34,535 nt of DNA from Bacillota bacterium (lineage in GTDB: Bacteria; Bacillota; UBA4882; UBA10575): contig JAKOVI010000047.1 of NCBI GenBank assembly GCA_029782135.1, forward strand, positions 1-34,535, written 5' to 3'. A program made the translations under genes and the position numbers. The notes beneath the pieces were generated by a model that was not told where the DNA came from, did no database searches, and saw only the letters and a list, made by a program, of their open reading frames with translations. Positions 1-7,637 of the stretch are shown here, piece after piece. Within the stretch, counting starts at the first letter, position 1. Each line of letters begins with the position of its first letter.

Positions 1-376
1 GCAACGCGGAGATGATGCTTCCCGTCTCTGCTAAAACCTGCTCCAAATCACTGGCGGTTTTCTCCAGCCGTTGCTGCTGATTGGAGCTTCCTTTCGTCAA
101 GATGAGCAGTTCCTGCAGGTGTTTGGTATTGCGGTCCAAAACACGCCCCAAAAAAGAAAAAAGCATGCGTGCCATGACTAGCAGGAGCAAAGAATAGATG
201 AGCAACGGAAGTAAAGGGGTTTTCAGATATAAGATCAGTCCGCCCGAGAGTAAAACAATGATTAAGGTCAAAAGATCAGCAATTATCTTAAGCTGTTCCT
301 TCAACGGCTTCTCGGTGTCCATCCGCAAGAACGAAAAAGAAGTTTTCCGGGACGACTTTTGCTGGAATGAAGGCAT
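1..376 (-). CDS. unidentified membrane protein, partial (cut by left edge)
   Basis: An open frame runs from an ATG at 376 off the left edge, giving 125 visible residues. The start is supported by an AAGGGG ribosome binding site 8 nt upstream. The visible part has a basic, Ser-rich N-terminus, two hydrophobic segments at about residues 31-50 and 55-78 that look like a membrane hairpin, then a polar Gln/Glu/Leu-rich helix resembling a coiled coil. The gene follows sigE by about 80 nt on the same strand. In Bacillus subtilis sigG occupies this place, so the position is unusual. I do not recognise the family. The protein could be a sporulation or envelope factor, but that rests on location only. 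The C-terminus is outside the window. Confidence 0.6.
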   Translation of the reverse strand, partial: MPSFQQKSSRKTSFSFLRMDTEKPLKEQLKIIADLLTLIIVLLSGGLILYLKTPLLPLLIYSLLLLVMARMLFSFLGRVLDRNTKHLQELLILTKGSSNQQQRLEKTASDLEQVLAETGSIISAL

Positions 377-458
377 TGGACATTTCCCCTTATAGAACTA
401 TCTTAATCATTTAACTTACATTCTGCTTTTGCTGAGAAAATCCTTCTTCCGCTTGCAA

Positions 459-1187
459 TTAACCCATTTTTCTGATCTCTTTTTGCAGTTTGCGGATGAT
501 TCTTTTTTCCAGGCGCGAAATATAGGATTGCGAAATCCCAAGAAAATCAGCCACTTCTTTCTGTGTTTTTTCCACGCCGTCTTTCAATCCGAACCGCAGT
601 TCCACAATAGAGCGCTCACGCCCTGACAACAGACCTAGCGCCGCGGCAAGGAGGTTGCGATCAACCTCCTCTTCCAAATGTTTATAAGCTAGATCGTAAT
701 CTGTCCCCAAGACATCGGAGAGGAGCAACTCGTTTCCATCCCAGTCAATATTGAGAGGCTCGTCAAAAGAGACCTCGGACCGGGTCTTGCTGTTTCTCCT
801 TAAGAACATCAAAATCTCATTTTCAATACACCGGGAAGCATAAGTCGCCAGTTTGATTTTTTTCTCCGGATCAAAGGTATTGACCGCTTTGATCAAACCA
901 ATCGTCCCGATGGAGACGAGATCTTCAATCCCAACCCCGGTATTCTCAAATTTTCGCGCGATATAAACCACCAGGCGCAGGTTGTGTTCGATCAGTAACC
1001 CGCGGACCGCCGGATCCCCCGTTTTCAGTTTCTCAAGGAGAAAACCCTCTTCTTCACTGCTCAACGGTGGAGGTAAGGCTTCACTTCCGCCAATATAGAA
1101 AAGACCCTTTGGATAAAGAGTTAACTTTTGCAGGATCCGGACAATATAGATCTTAATCAATAAGCGGATTCGCCACCATTTGATCAC
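459..1187 (-). CDS. sigE: RNA polymerase sporulation sigma factor SigE (pro-sigma-E)
   Basis: This is the mother-cell-specific early sporulation sigma factor. It is made as an inactive membrane-associated precursor and activated when SpoIIGA removes the N-terminal pro-sequence. The 242-residue product starts with a basic and hydrophobic leader of about 30 residues, followed by the hallmark processing region [13 protein letters not shown]. Region 2 ([20 protein letters not shown], then [17 protein letters not shown]) and the region 4 helix-turn-helix near the C-terminus ([20 protein letters not shown]) are intact. The length matches B. subtilis SigE (about 239). Translation starts at a GTG with an AAAGGAGG site 8 nt upstream. 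It lies 68 nt after its protease gene spoIIGA, the usual spoIIG arrangement, and should be co-transcribed with it. Confidence 0.97.
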   Translation of the reverse strand: MIKWWRIRLLIKIYIVRILQKLTLYPKGLFYIGGSEALPPPLSSEEEGFLLEKLKTGDPAVRGLLIEHNLRLVVYIARKFENTGVGIEDLVSIGTIGLIKAVNTFDPEKKIKLATYASRCIENEILMFLRRNSKTRSEVSFDEPLNIDWDGNELLLSDVLGTDYDLAYKHLEEEVDRNLLAAALGLLSGRERSIVELRFGLKDGVEKTQKEVADFLGISQSYISRLEKRIIRKLQKEIRKMG

Positions 1188-1255
1188 TTTAAATTCCTCC
1201 TTTAATTCCAGTTAACCCTCTTCCCAACATAAAACGGCAATCCGTCCGGAACTGA

Positions 1256-2155
1256 TCAATAAACTTCCGCCAAGACTGAAGCCGGTAAGAGCGCCTGGTA
1301 GTCTTCCCCGTTCCCGGCGATGAGATGGTAAAGCCCAATCACCACCGGCGGTAATCTTTTCGGCTTTTTCGCCAGCAGCACCACCTCATCCGGGCGGAAA
1401 CCCAGTAAAAAACCTCTCTGCTTGCCGATACTGGTATAATTGATAAAACGAAGCCGGGCCGCCCACTCTGGGCTAAACTCTAAAGCCGCATTATCCGGGA
1501 GTTCACCACGGGCTAGAATCCTGCTTAGCGCCAAAACCTCCGGCGGTAGAATCTCCGTCAAGCTCTCGGTTGCCACGACGATGACCGGGTGTTTGGTCAT
1601 CGGATCAACCAGCAGATTTCCCGTATCCAGTAAGGCTGATAATTCTTTACTCACACCGTTGACGGTGAGCCGTAAAGTATATAAACATCCTTTTTCAAAG
1701 AGTAACCGGTGGACCAATCCCCAACCCAATTCGGTGATGACCAACAGCGCGACCAAGTTAACCACAATAACCTCCCAGGCGCCGTAGACCACTTTCCCTT
1801 CGGTGAACGGCGGGTTAAAGACAAAATACGTAATCCCTGAGGTCAGGATGAGCAGGAGGCTAAAGAGGGAAACTAAACGGAGGAAGGCCTTAACTGATTT
1901 AACCGGAAAGGCCGCCAGCAACATCACCATTCCCATGGCGGCAAAGAGAAGGAGCTCCAGTTTACTGCGTAATCCCAACTCCAGGCGGTAACAGAGGAAA
2001 AAATAATAAATCCCCCCTAAGAAAGCAGCCAGAAAGATCCGTCGTCCGGAGATCTTCAGTTTCAAAACCCGCCCGGTGGCGCCGAGCAGTAAAGCATTCA
2101 TCACGATACTGACAGCACTCCCAAAGAGCCAATCATCAATAAATACCTCCCGCAT
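1256..2155 (-). CDS. spoIIGA: sporulation sigma-E factor processing peptidase SpoIIGA
   Basis: This is the membrane-embedded aspartic protease that cleaves pro-sigma-E in the mother cell after a signal from the forespore (SpoIIR). The 299-residue protein has an N-terminal half with about five hydrophobic segments (residues 1-145) and a C-terminal soluble protease domain. The catalytic signature LLDTGNLLVDP is present, with the Asp at about residue 177. A longer frame opens upstream at 2212, but the ATG at 2155 has a good AAGGGTGGTG site just upstream and matches the family's habit of beginning almost directly with membrane segments. It sits between the ftsZ terminator and sigE. A Spo0A-box-like sequence lies about 75 nt upstream, which would fit Spo0A control as known for spoIIG. 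Confidence 0.93.
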   Translation of the reverse strand: MREVFIDDWLFGSAVSIVMNALLLGATGRVLKLKISGRRIFLAAFLGGIYYFFLCYRLELGLRSKLELLLFAAMGMVMLLAAFPVKSVKAFLRLVSLFSLLLILTSGITYFVFNPPFTEGKVVYGAWEVIVVNLVALLVITELGWGLVHRLLFEKGCLYTLRLTVNGVSKELSALLDTGNLLVDPMTKHPVIVVATESLTEILPPEVLALSRILARGELPDNAALEFSPEWAARLRFINYTSIGKQRGFLLGFRPDEVVLLAKKPKRLPPVVIGLYHLIAGNGEDYQALLPASVLAEVY

Positions 2156-2177
2156 CGTCACCACCCTTTCTTTCCTA

Positions 2178-2236
2178 ATTCTACCGGATGGAAGGGGCAA
2201 ATCCTTTTTCACAATAGATCTATTTTTTCTGACGAA
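2178..2236 (-). promoter_or_regulatory. candidate spoIIG control region: Spo0A-box-like site and weak -10
   Basis: TGACGAA at 2230-2236 (plus strand) fits the classical 0A box TGNCGAA and departs from TGTCGAA at one base. A TAGAAT hexamer on the minus strand (2183-2178) could be a -10 element. No good -35 is visible at normal spacing, as is also true of the Spo0A-activated spoIIG promoter of B. subtilis. The site lies between the ftsZ terminator and spoIIGA, where such a promoter is expected. A 7-mer match alone is weak evidence. Confidence 0.3.
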
Positions 2237-2289
2237 TGCTCCCGGTTAATTCCTGAACCTGCCGTAAAACCTCTTTTTTTCACGAAACG

Positions 2290-2324
2290 CCCATAAACAA
2301 CAAAATGGCCTTGACAGGCCATTT
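2290..2324 (-). terminator. Rho-independent terminator after ftsZ
   Basis: On the minus strand a perfect 9-bp stem AAATGGCCT / AGGCCATTT with a 4-nt loop is followed by the U-rich tract TTGTTGTTT. It begins 33 nt past the ftsZ stop codon. It separates ftsZ from the spoIIGA-sigE unit. Confidence 0.8.
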
Positions 2325-2356
2325 GTGGTAAGCATTTTTCGCAACTTGCTAAGTGA

Positions 2357-3409
2357 TCATTTCTTATCTTTCTTCCGGAGAAACGAAGGTATCTCGAGTT
2401 CTTCGCCGTTCACCAGGGACTGGATCTCCAGTGTTTCCAGACCCATCTTTGGTTTTTTCTTATTAAACCCGGTGGCAATCACCGTAATCCGGATCTCGTC
2501 ACCTTGTTTGTCATCAATGACCGCCCCGAAAATAATATTGGCATCCGGATCGGCTGCTTCGGTAATGATCGCCGCCGCTTCGTTAATCTCAAAGAGACCC
2601 AAGTCGGAGCTGCCGGTAATGTTCAGGACGATCCCCTTTGCCCCTTCAATCGAGGTCTCGAGCAACGGTGAAGAAACCGCGGTTTTCGCTGCTTCCACCG
2701 CCCGGTTTTCACCCCTGGCCACCCCGATTCCCATTAAGGCTGAACCGGCTTGGTCCATAATCGTTTTGACATCCGCAAAGTCGACGTTGATTAAACCGGT
2801 AATCGTGATCAGATCGGAGATCCCTTGCACTCCTTGGCGTAAAACATCGTCGGCGAACCTGAAAGCTTCAATGACCGAAGTCCGCTTATCAACAATCTGA
2901 AAGAGGCGTTCATTCGGGATGGTAATTAAGGTGTCAACTCTTTCTTTTAGTTCTTTGATGCCTTCCTCGGCTTGCGCCATCCGTACTTTACCCTCAAAGT
3001 TAAACGGTTTCGTGACCACTCCGACGGTGAGGGCGCCCGCCTCTTTGGCAATCTCAGCGATCACGGGGGCTGCGCCGGTACCGGTTCCTCCCCCCATCCC
3101 CGCGGTAATAAACACCATATCCGGTTTATCCAAAACCTTGATGATCTCTTCCCGGCTCTCTTCGGCCGCCCGGCGCCCGATCTCCGGATTGGCCCCGGCA
3201 CCCAGACCCTTGGTTAATTGGTCGCCAATCCGTAAACGCACGTCAGCTTTCGAACGCAGGAGGGCTTGTCCGTCCGTATTAATCGCAATAAATTCTATCC
3301 CTTGTAGGCCGGCTTCGATCATCCGGTTGACCGCATTGGTTCCTCCGCCGCCGACGCCGACTACTTTAATCGTGGCGAATTGTTGATTTGTTACTTCAAA
3401 CTGGAGCAT
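2357..3409 (-). CDS. ftsZ: cell division protein FtsZ
   Basis: Tubulin-like GTPase that polymerises into the Z ring at mid-cell, and at the polar septum during sporulation. The 350-residue protein has the N-terminal nucleotide-binding loop [14 protein letters not shown], the tubulin signature [10 protein letters not shown] near residue 105, and the catalytic T7 loop NVDFADV near residue 210. The extreme C-terminus [13 protein letters not shown] matches the conserved peptide that binds FtsA, SepF and other partners. The ATG start has an AGGGGG site 6 nt upstream. No ftsA, divIB or sepF is adjacent, so it sits alone between the end of the flagellar operon and the spoIIG unit. It ends at a clear terminator. 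Confidence 0.98.
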   Translation of the reverse strand: MLQFEVTNQQFATIKVVGVGGGGTNAVNRMIEAGLQGIEFIAINTDGQALLRSKADVRLRIGDQLTKGLGAGANPEIGRRAAEESREEIIKVLDKPDMVFITAGMGGGTGTGAAPVIAEIAKEAGALTVGVVTKPFNFEGKVRMAQAEEGIKELKERVDTLITIPNERLFQIVDKRTSVIEAFRFADDVLRQGVQGISDLITITGLINVDFADVKTIMDQAGSALMGIGVARGENRAVEAAKTAVSSPLLETSIEGAKGIVLNITGSSDLGLFEINEAAAIITEAADPDANIIFGAVIDDKQGDEIRITVIATGFNKKKPKMGLETLEIQSLVNGEELEIPSFLRKKDKK

Positions 3410-3451
3410 CGTGGTCCCCCTATCCCTTTAAAACCCCATAAGCGTCCACAA

Positions 3452-3595
3452 TTATGTACCTAAATTATATTTAGTTCCACAAGCAATGATTAGTTCCCTG
3501 CTTCCTAAACTAATTTTATTTTTAAAATTATGGCTTTCCGCGGTTAACCAAAAGGAAGTCCCAAAGAACATGGGAAAATAAAACGAAGGGACCAT
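3452..3595 (-). CDS. possible 47-residue small ORF upstream of ftsZ
   Basis: An ATG at 3595 preceded closely by GGAGGAG opens a 47-codon frame ending 42 nt before ftsZ. The first half is aromatic and hydrophobic (MVPSFYFPMFFGTSFWLTA) and the second half is polar. I do not recognise it. The ribosome binding site is strong, though its spacer is short. The reading frame runs across the candidate ftsZ promoter and its 3' half is AT-rich like non-coding DNA. It may be a leader peptide, a real small membrane protein, or chance. Confidence 0.2.
   Translation of the reverse strand: MVPSFYFPMFFGTSFWLTAESHNFKNKISLGSRELIIACGTKYNLGT
3464..3469 (-). promoter_or_regulatory. candidate -10 element for ftsZ
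   Basis: A perfect TATAAT on the minus strand lies 55 nt upstream of the ftsZ start codon in an AT-rich stretch. No convincing TTGACA-like -35 is found 16-18 nt upstream. It would give a leader of about 48 nt containing the AGGGGG ribosome binding site. It is a plausible sigma-A promoter but is supported only by the -10. Confidence 0.35.
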
Positions 3596-3645
3596 CGTCT
3601 CCTCCGTTTAATTGACAAGCCAAAACCCAAAACAATTGTAAGTCC

Positions 3646-4407
3646 CTACTGCAAATAAAGATCGATAATCAATTGAACCTCTCCTTGCCCCATCCCGGTC
3701 GAGCGGGCAATCTCCTTCACCGAAAGCCCTTGTTGCAATAGTTCAAAGATCTTCCTGCTCCGTTCAGGAAGCTTCGTGGGGTCGATCTTTTCCAACCGCG
3801 CTCGATTGATTTCTTTTCCCCGGGATGAACTGGTCGCTTGTTGAGAGGGTTTAACGTTTTCAACCAGGCCAACCTCGTTCTTTTCCCCGGCGGCCGTTCC
3901 TGTTTGCCCCGGCCGCTTTTCGACCGCTTTCTCTCTAGCCTGATCACCAGGTTTCTCTTGAGGCTTTTGTTTAGGCTGTTCACTTAGGTTTTTCCCGGTT
4001 TTCCCCTTCGTCTCCGGTTCCGGTCTTTTCTGGTGCGGCGCTTTCTTTTCCCCAATCAATAATTCACGAATCTCGTCTTCCACACCCGGTTCCGGTCTTT
4101 CCTCCCGCGCCGGTTTCCTTTCACCGGCAGGGGGGCTAACTTCAACTTCGGTATGCGGCAAGAGTTGCGGCGAAAGTACGTTGCTTTCGTCTTCAGGCAA
4201 GGCCTCCTCCGCTTCCGCTGGTAAAGGTTCAAAAATCCGTTCCTTCTCTTCAAGCACCGCGCAGATCTCGAGCAAAAGTTCTTCCACCTGCGCGACCCGT
4301 GAAGAAAGTTCCCCCAAGCTCGCCTGTAACCCTTTCCGTCCCCGCCGGTTAAGAATGAAGATGAAGGAGAGGATGATCACCAACAATAAACCAGACCAGC
4401 CAATCAT
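3646..4407 (-). CDS. SwrB-like membrane-anchored protein at end of fla/che operon
   Basis: The 253-residue protein has an N-terminal transmembrane anchor (residues 3-19, GWSGLLLVIILSFIFIL), a basic stop-transfer, a short coiled coil (about 28-60) and a long Glu/Lys/Pro-rich disordered linker (about 60-205). The compact C-terminal motif RKIFELLQQGLSVKEIARST resembles a helix-turn-helix and precedes a short helix. B. subtilis SwrB, the last gene of its fla/che operon just after sigD, has the same plan: one membrane anchor and a cytoplasmic region that activates the basal body for type III export. The gene is last in the operon here too, which supports the comparison. I infer orthology from layout and position, not alignment. 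The linker is longer than in the 167-residue B. subtilis protein. Confidence 0.65.
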   Translation of the reverse strand: MIGWSGLLLVIILSFIFILNRRGRKGLQASLGELSSRVAQVEELLLEICAVLEEKERIFEPLPAEAEEALPEDESNVLSPQLLPHTEVEVSPPAGERKPAREERPEPGVEDEIRELLIGEKKAPHQKRPEPETKGKTGKNLSEQPKQKPQEKPGDQAREKAVEKRPGQTGTAAGEKNEVGLVENVKPSQQATSSSRGKEINRARLEKIDPTKLPERSRKIFELLQQGLSVKEIARSTGMGQGEVQLIIDLYLQ

Positions 4408-4512
4408 TCGCCGGAAATCCCTTCTTTCACTTCACATCGGTAAATCTTTAATCAGCTCCCGACCTGATCCGGCAAAGTGCAGTTCCCGGGACAAAACATT
4501 AGGTTTCGCGTT

Positions 4513-4830
4513 TTATACCTCGAGATCGATAAAGCGCCCTTTCCCTTCGAGCTGCTTGGCGGATGACCTGTTTTCTTCCTTTTTCCCGGCCGACTCCCGT
4601 TTCTGGTTTTGCCGGGTTGAGGCTTGCTGTTCTCGTCCGCCGTCCTGGATCCGGCCGTGCACAGCTTCACCTTTACGGCGGACTTGTTGTTCCGCCTTCC
4701 GTACCTCGTTCTCCCGGCGGTTCTTCTGCACTTCGCTCTCATCTTCTTGCTGTTGGAGGATGTTCCCTTGTAACTTTTGTACTTCTAGGGTGCGGTTCAC
4801 TAAAACCTGGACGTCCAACGGTCCAAGCAT
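4513..4830 (-). CDS. small charged protein of unknown function in flagellar operon
   Basis: The 105-residue protein is hydrophilic and rich in Gln, Glu, Arg and Lys, with no membrane segment. Residues 1-20 (MLGPLDVQVLVNRTLEVQKL) look like a structured helix. The middle is a highly charged helix or disordered region, and the C-terminus ends in a hydrophobic patch, GRFIDLEV. The ATG is preceded by AAAGGGGGGG at a normal distance. It begins 15 nt after the fapA stop, so it is very likely co-translated with the flagellar genes. I do not recognise a named domain. Its make-up suggests an assembly or export adaptor, but no function is assigned. Confidence 0.65.
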   Translation of the reverse strand: MLGPLDVQVLVNRTLEVQKLQGNILQQQEDESEVQKNRRENEVRKAEQQVRRKGEAVHGRIQDGGREQQASTRQNQKRESAGKKEENRSSAKQLEGKGRFIDLEV

Positions 4831-4845
4831 CGATGACCCCCCCTT

Positions 4846-6255
4846 TTAACGATAAGGTTGGACCGAGATTTCCCCCTCATCGTAGGTGAGCATGGCAAAA
4901 TGATATTCATCTTTAAAGATTCTGACCGCTTTCCCAATCACTACTTTTACCCCAGGGTAAATCGTCTGCCGGACTTTCACAAAGCCGCGCTCAATCTGGC
5001 GATCATTCATGATTTGGAATATTTCATCCCGCCGTTGCTCCAATCTTCTTTTTTCTGCTTTGTACATGAAAGCAGTCCGTGTTGATTTCGCTCTCTGCTC
5101 TTCCCGTTCCGGCGTCAGCTTATATTCGGGGTTATTCAAATAAGACAGAATCTTCTCGAGGGCATCCAACTTTTTATCCAACTCAGCCAAGTTTTTCTCA
5201 ATCTCGTTCAGTTCCATGCGGATACTTGGATTGGTCCCAACTTCGATCTCCGTTTGCGTCCCCATTTTTGAGCCTAAAATTTGCGCTTCAAGGGACTCGC
5301 CCGCGCGTACCACGCCGCCAAGGACTAATCCTTTTTTCGTTCCAAGCGTAATAGAGCGTCCGCAATTGATGTCACTATGCAGAATCGCATCCCGCACATT
5401 GATCTCACCTTCGACCTCGACCGTGGCGTGGTCGATATAACGGGCATAGAGATTACCTTTCGCTTTGATCACCGATTTATCTTGGCCGATGATCCCGCCG
5501 TTAATCGTAATATCGCCATCGGCGTAAATAAAACCGCCTTCGACGTTCCCGGAGATCACGACATCGCCGGCCGCCTTCACGGTAAACCCGTATTCCACAT
5601 CGCCCCGGATATGCACTGATCCGACAAAATCGATATTACCGGTTTCATAACAGACATTCCCTTTGATCTCATGGACGACCTGAACACTGATCTTGCGGTT
5701 ATTATGCAAAGTCGGTTCCCCGTCACAGGTGGCAATAACCCGGTTGAGATCCCAGGCGACATTCTTCCCCAGCACTAAACTCTTATCCTTACCGGGAGTA
5801 GCCTTAATCTCTTCTCCCAGCACATTCCGTCCGTTGATCCCGGGGGTCGCCGGTTTCTTCTCCACAAGGATTTGTCCTTTTTGCACATTTTGGAGCATCG
5901 ATAATTCCCGGTGATCAACCCGGCCATCCTCAAGTTCTTTCGGGATTAAGCGGATCCGGTCCGTTTCAAAAAAGAACTTTAGCTCAGCATCTTCCCCTTT
6001 GATCGGGTACACTCCCTCGGCAACCAAGGTTGGTCTACCGGACTTTTCTTCGAGCAGACGGTGGATTACTTGCTCTTTGATCCCAAAGATCACGCCGGCG
6101 TTCCGCAAAAAGTCGATAATCTCTTCATAAGTAGGCCAGGCCGCTCTTTCGGGTGGGGGATTAAGCTTCAAGTAAGCTTGCATCTTGTCGGGAGATATAT
6201 CAAGAACAAACGGCTCATTTCCAGCCTTTGCTTGGTTGCTTTTTTCGCTAACCAA
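4846..6255 (-). CDS. fapA: FapA/DUF342 family protein
   Basis: Member of the DUF342 (FapA) family often found beside sigD in clostridial flagellar operons. In Vibrio a relative influences flagellar assembly and polar localisation, but the biochemical role is unsettled. The protein has an N-terminal alpha/beta domain (to about residue 160) and a central Gly/Val/Ile-rich repetitive stretch (VHIRGDVEYGFTVKAAGDVV and onward) expected to form a right-handed beta-helix. A coiled coil (about 350-420) precedes a short C-terminal beta domain. I place the start at a TTG (6255 or the adjacent TTG at 6258), because CGGAGG lies 6-9 nt upstream and the frame's earlier ATG overlaps the end of sigD and lacks a ribosome binding site. 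That gives 469 residues. Confidence 0.88.
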   Translation of the reverse strand: MVSEKSNQAKAGNEPFVLDISPDKMQAYLKLNPPPERAAWPTYEEIIDFLRNAGVIFGIKEQVIHRLLEEKSGRPTLVAEGVYPIKGEDAELKFFFETDRIRLIPKELEDGRVDHRELSMLQNVQKGQILVEKKPATPGINGRNVLGEEIKATPGKDKSLVLGKNVAWDLNRVIATCDGEPTLHNNRKISVQVVHEIKGNVCYETGNIDFVGSVHIRGDVEYGFTVKAAGDVVISGNVEGGFIYADGDITINGGIIGQDKSVIKAKGNLYARYIDHATVEVEGEINVRDAILHSDINCGRSITLGTKKGLVLGGVVRAGESLEAQILGSKMGTQTEIEVGTNPSIRMELNEIEKNLAELDKKLDALEKILSYLNNPEYKLTPEREEQRAKSTRTAFMYKAEKRRLEQRRDEIFQIMNDRQIERGFVKVRQTIYPGVKVVIGKAVRIFKDEYHFAMLTYDEGEISVQPYR

Positions 6256-6271
6256 CAAAAAACACCTCCGG

Positions 6272-7057
6272 TTATAGCACTCCAATTACACTACGCCATC
6301 TTGCCAGTCTTCCTTGCAAACGGAAAATTGCTTTCGTATGGATCTGCGATACTCTGGATTCGGATATGTTCAACACTTCGCCTATTTCCTTGAGAGTCAA
6401 TCCTTCATAGTAATAAAGGGTGATCACCAGTTTCTCCCGTTCGGAAAGCGCATCAATCGCCTTGCTCAATGCCTCTTTCAGCTCAGCGATTTCAACCTGT
6501 TTAACCGGGTCATCGCTGTCTTCATTCTCAATCAGATCCAAGACACGGACGTTTTCATCCTCCGGATTTCTGGTTAGCCAGATTTCATCTAAGGAAGTCA
6601 AGGTGGTGCAGCTAACCTCATTAAGCATCTGGTAGAAGTCGTCGACCGGGATCTGCAGGGCCTCACTGATCTCTTGATCGGTTGGATATCTCCCCAACTG
6701 GTTTTCCAGTTCACTACAGACTTTCTCCAGGTTTTTCGCTTTTTGCCGCACCGAACGCGGCACCCAATCGTTATCCCGCAACCCGTCCATGATTGCCCCG
6801 CGAATCCGGGCGATCGCATAGGTTTCGAATTTAATCCCCCGTTCGGGATCGAATTTATCGATGGCATCCATTAAACCAAAAATGCCGAAACTAACCAAGT
6901 CATCGAATTCAACATTGGGTGGAAGTCCGATTGACACCCGGCCGGCGACATATTTGACAAGGGGCGAATACCCCACGATCAATTCTTCCCGGGCGGCTTG
7001 CGAACCTCCCTGGCGGTATTCCTTCCACAGCTGCTCTTCCCGCCCCTTATTGAACAT
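6272..7057 (-). CDS. sigD: flagellar sigma factor SigD (FliA/WhiG family, sigma-28)
   Basis: Alternative sigma factor for late flagellar, chemotaxis and autolysin genes, held inactive by FlgM until the hook is complete. The 261-residue protein has region 2 (VEFDDLVSFGIFGLMDAIDK, then FETYAIARIRGAIMDGLRDN), region 3 and region 4 (LTLKEIGEVLNISESRVSQI), all typical of the FliA/WhiG family. The ATG at 7057 is chosen over one 18 nt upstream because GGGGGAAGGG precedes it by 6 nt. A 94-nt gap separates it from cheD, wide for this operon, and carries a perfect Spo0A-box core. A SigD-type promoter heads the whole operon, so SigD probably stimulates its own synthesis. Confidence 0.96.
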   Translation of the reverse strand: MFNKGREEQLWKEYRQGGSQAAREELIVGYSPLVKYVAGRVSIGLPPNVEFDDLVSFGIFGLMDAIDKFDPERGIKFETYAIARIRGAIMDGLRDNDWVPRSVRQKAKNLEKVCSELENQLGRYPTDQEISEALQIPVDDFYQMLNEVSCTTLTSLDEIWLTRNPEDENVRVLDLIENEDSDDPVKQVEIAELKEALSKAIDALSEREKLVITLYYYEGLTLKEIGEVLNISESRVSQIHTKAIFRLQGRLARWRSVIGVL

Positions 7058-7125
7058 TATATACCCTTCCCCCATTCTCTTAAGGTATATATTTCTTCCG
7101 AAACCAGATTTTCTTCCTTGGTTTG

Positions 7126-7132
7126 TTCGACA
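7126..7132 (-). promoter_or_regulatory. candidate Spo0A box upstream of sigD
   Basis: TGTCGAA on the minus strand is a perfect match to the Spo0A box core. It lies in the cheD-sigD gap, 69 nt upstream of the chosen sigD start. The flanks do not extend the full consensus (TT before the core and TT at the end are missing). A given 7-mer is expected about four times by chance in a window of this size counting both strands, so location rather than rarity makes it interesting. Confidence 0.35.
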
Positions 7133-7151
7133 TTATTGGTAAAAAATCCTT

Positions 7152-7637
7152 TTATAAAATTATTTCGGGGGAATTCAACGTTTTAACTCTTATTACGCCG
7201 GTCGCTAAATCCATATAAATTGAACGGCCTGAGTGGCCGCCAATACTTTTTCCACTAACTTTTAAGCCTAAAGCCTCCAAGGCTTTCTCCGCTGCGACAG
7301 CATTCCGGTAACCGATATGCGTTTGGGAGTTCGTCCCCGGATAAGCAAACATCTGCGCGCCCCCGGCCTTCTTCACCAGCATCCGCTGCTTGATTGCCCC
7401 TTTTTTCTGCATCAACTCCACCAAGTCAGGAATCGCTGTATCCGCAAACTTACCCCGATTGGTTACTTCTTTCGCCGCCGTACTGTCTGGCAGCATAATA
7501 TGGGCCATCCCTCCGACCTTAATTACCGGATCATAGACACAAACCCCGATACAAGAACCAAGTCCAATCGTAACCAGGATATCAGGTGCCTCAGCGACTA
7601 CTATTTCTGACATTCCGACCCGGATTGACTTTGGCAT
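7152..7637 (-). CDS. cheD: chemoreceptor glutamine deamidase CheD
   Basis: Deamidates specific glutamines of chemoreceptors and, in the B. subtilis-type system, binds and stimulates the CheY-P phosphatase CheC, linking receptor adaptation to phosphate flow. The 161-residue protein carries the catalytic Cys at position 29 (TIGLGSCIGVCVYD) and His at 46 (GGMAHIMLP), with Thr23 in the usual place of the third active-site residue. The C-terminal GKSIGGHSGRSIYMDLATG motif is intact. The start at 7637 has TAGGAGTG upstream. It overlaps the end of cheC by 37 nt, consistent with coupled synthesis of the two binding partners. Confidence 0.96.
   Translation of the reverse strand: MPKSIRVGMSEIVVAEAPDILVTIGLGSCIGVCVYDPVIKVGGMAHIMLPDSTAAKEVTNRGKFADTAIPDLVELMQKKGAIKQRMLVKKAGGAQMFAYPGTNSQTHIGYRNAVAAEKALEALGLKVSGKSIGGHSGRSIYMDLATGVIRVKTLNSPEIIL

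Noticed and set aside
1405-1433. SigD-like sequence on the plus strand (TAAA then GCCGATAC)
   Set aside because: The spacer is 13 nt rather than 15, it lies inside spoIIGA, and it faces no gene.
2325-3386. Two long plus-strand frames opposite ftsZ (2325-2900 and 2919-3386)
   Set aside because: They are exact antisense shadows of the conserved ftsZ codons, with no ribosome binding site and no recognisable protein.
3596-3645. Terminator at the end of the flagellar operon
   Set aside because: Only 4-5 bp stems with no matching U-tract are visible after the SwrB-like stop codon.
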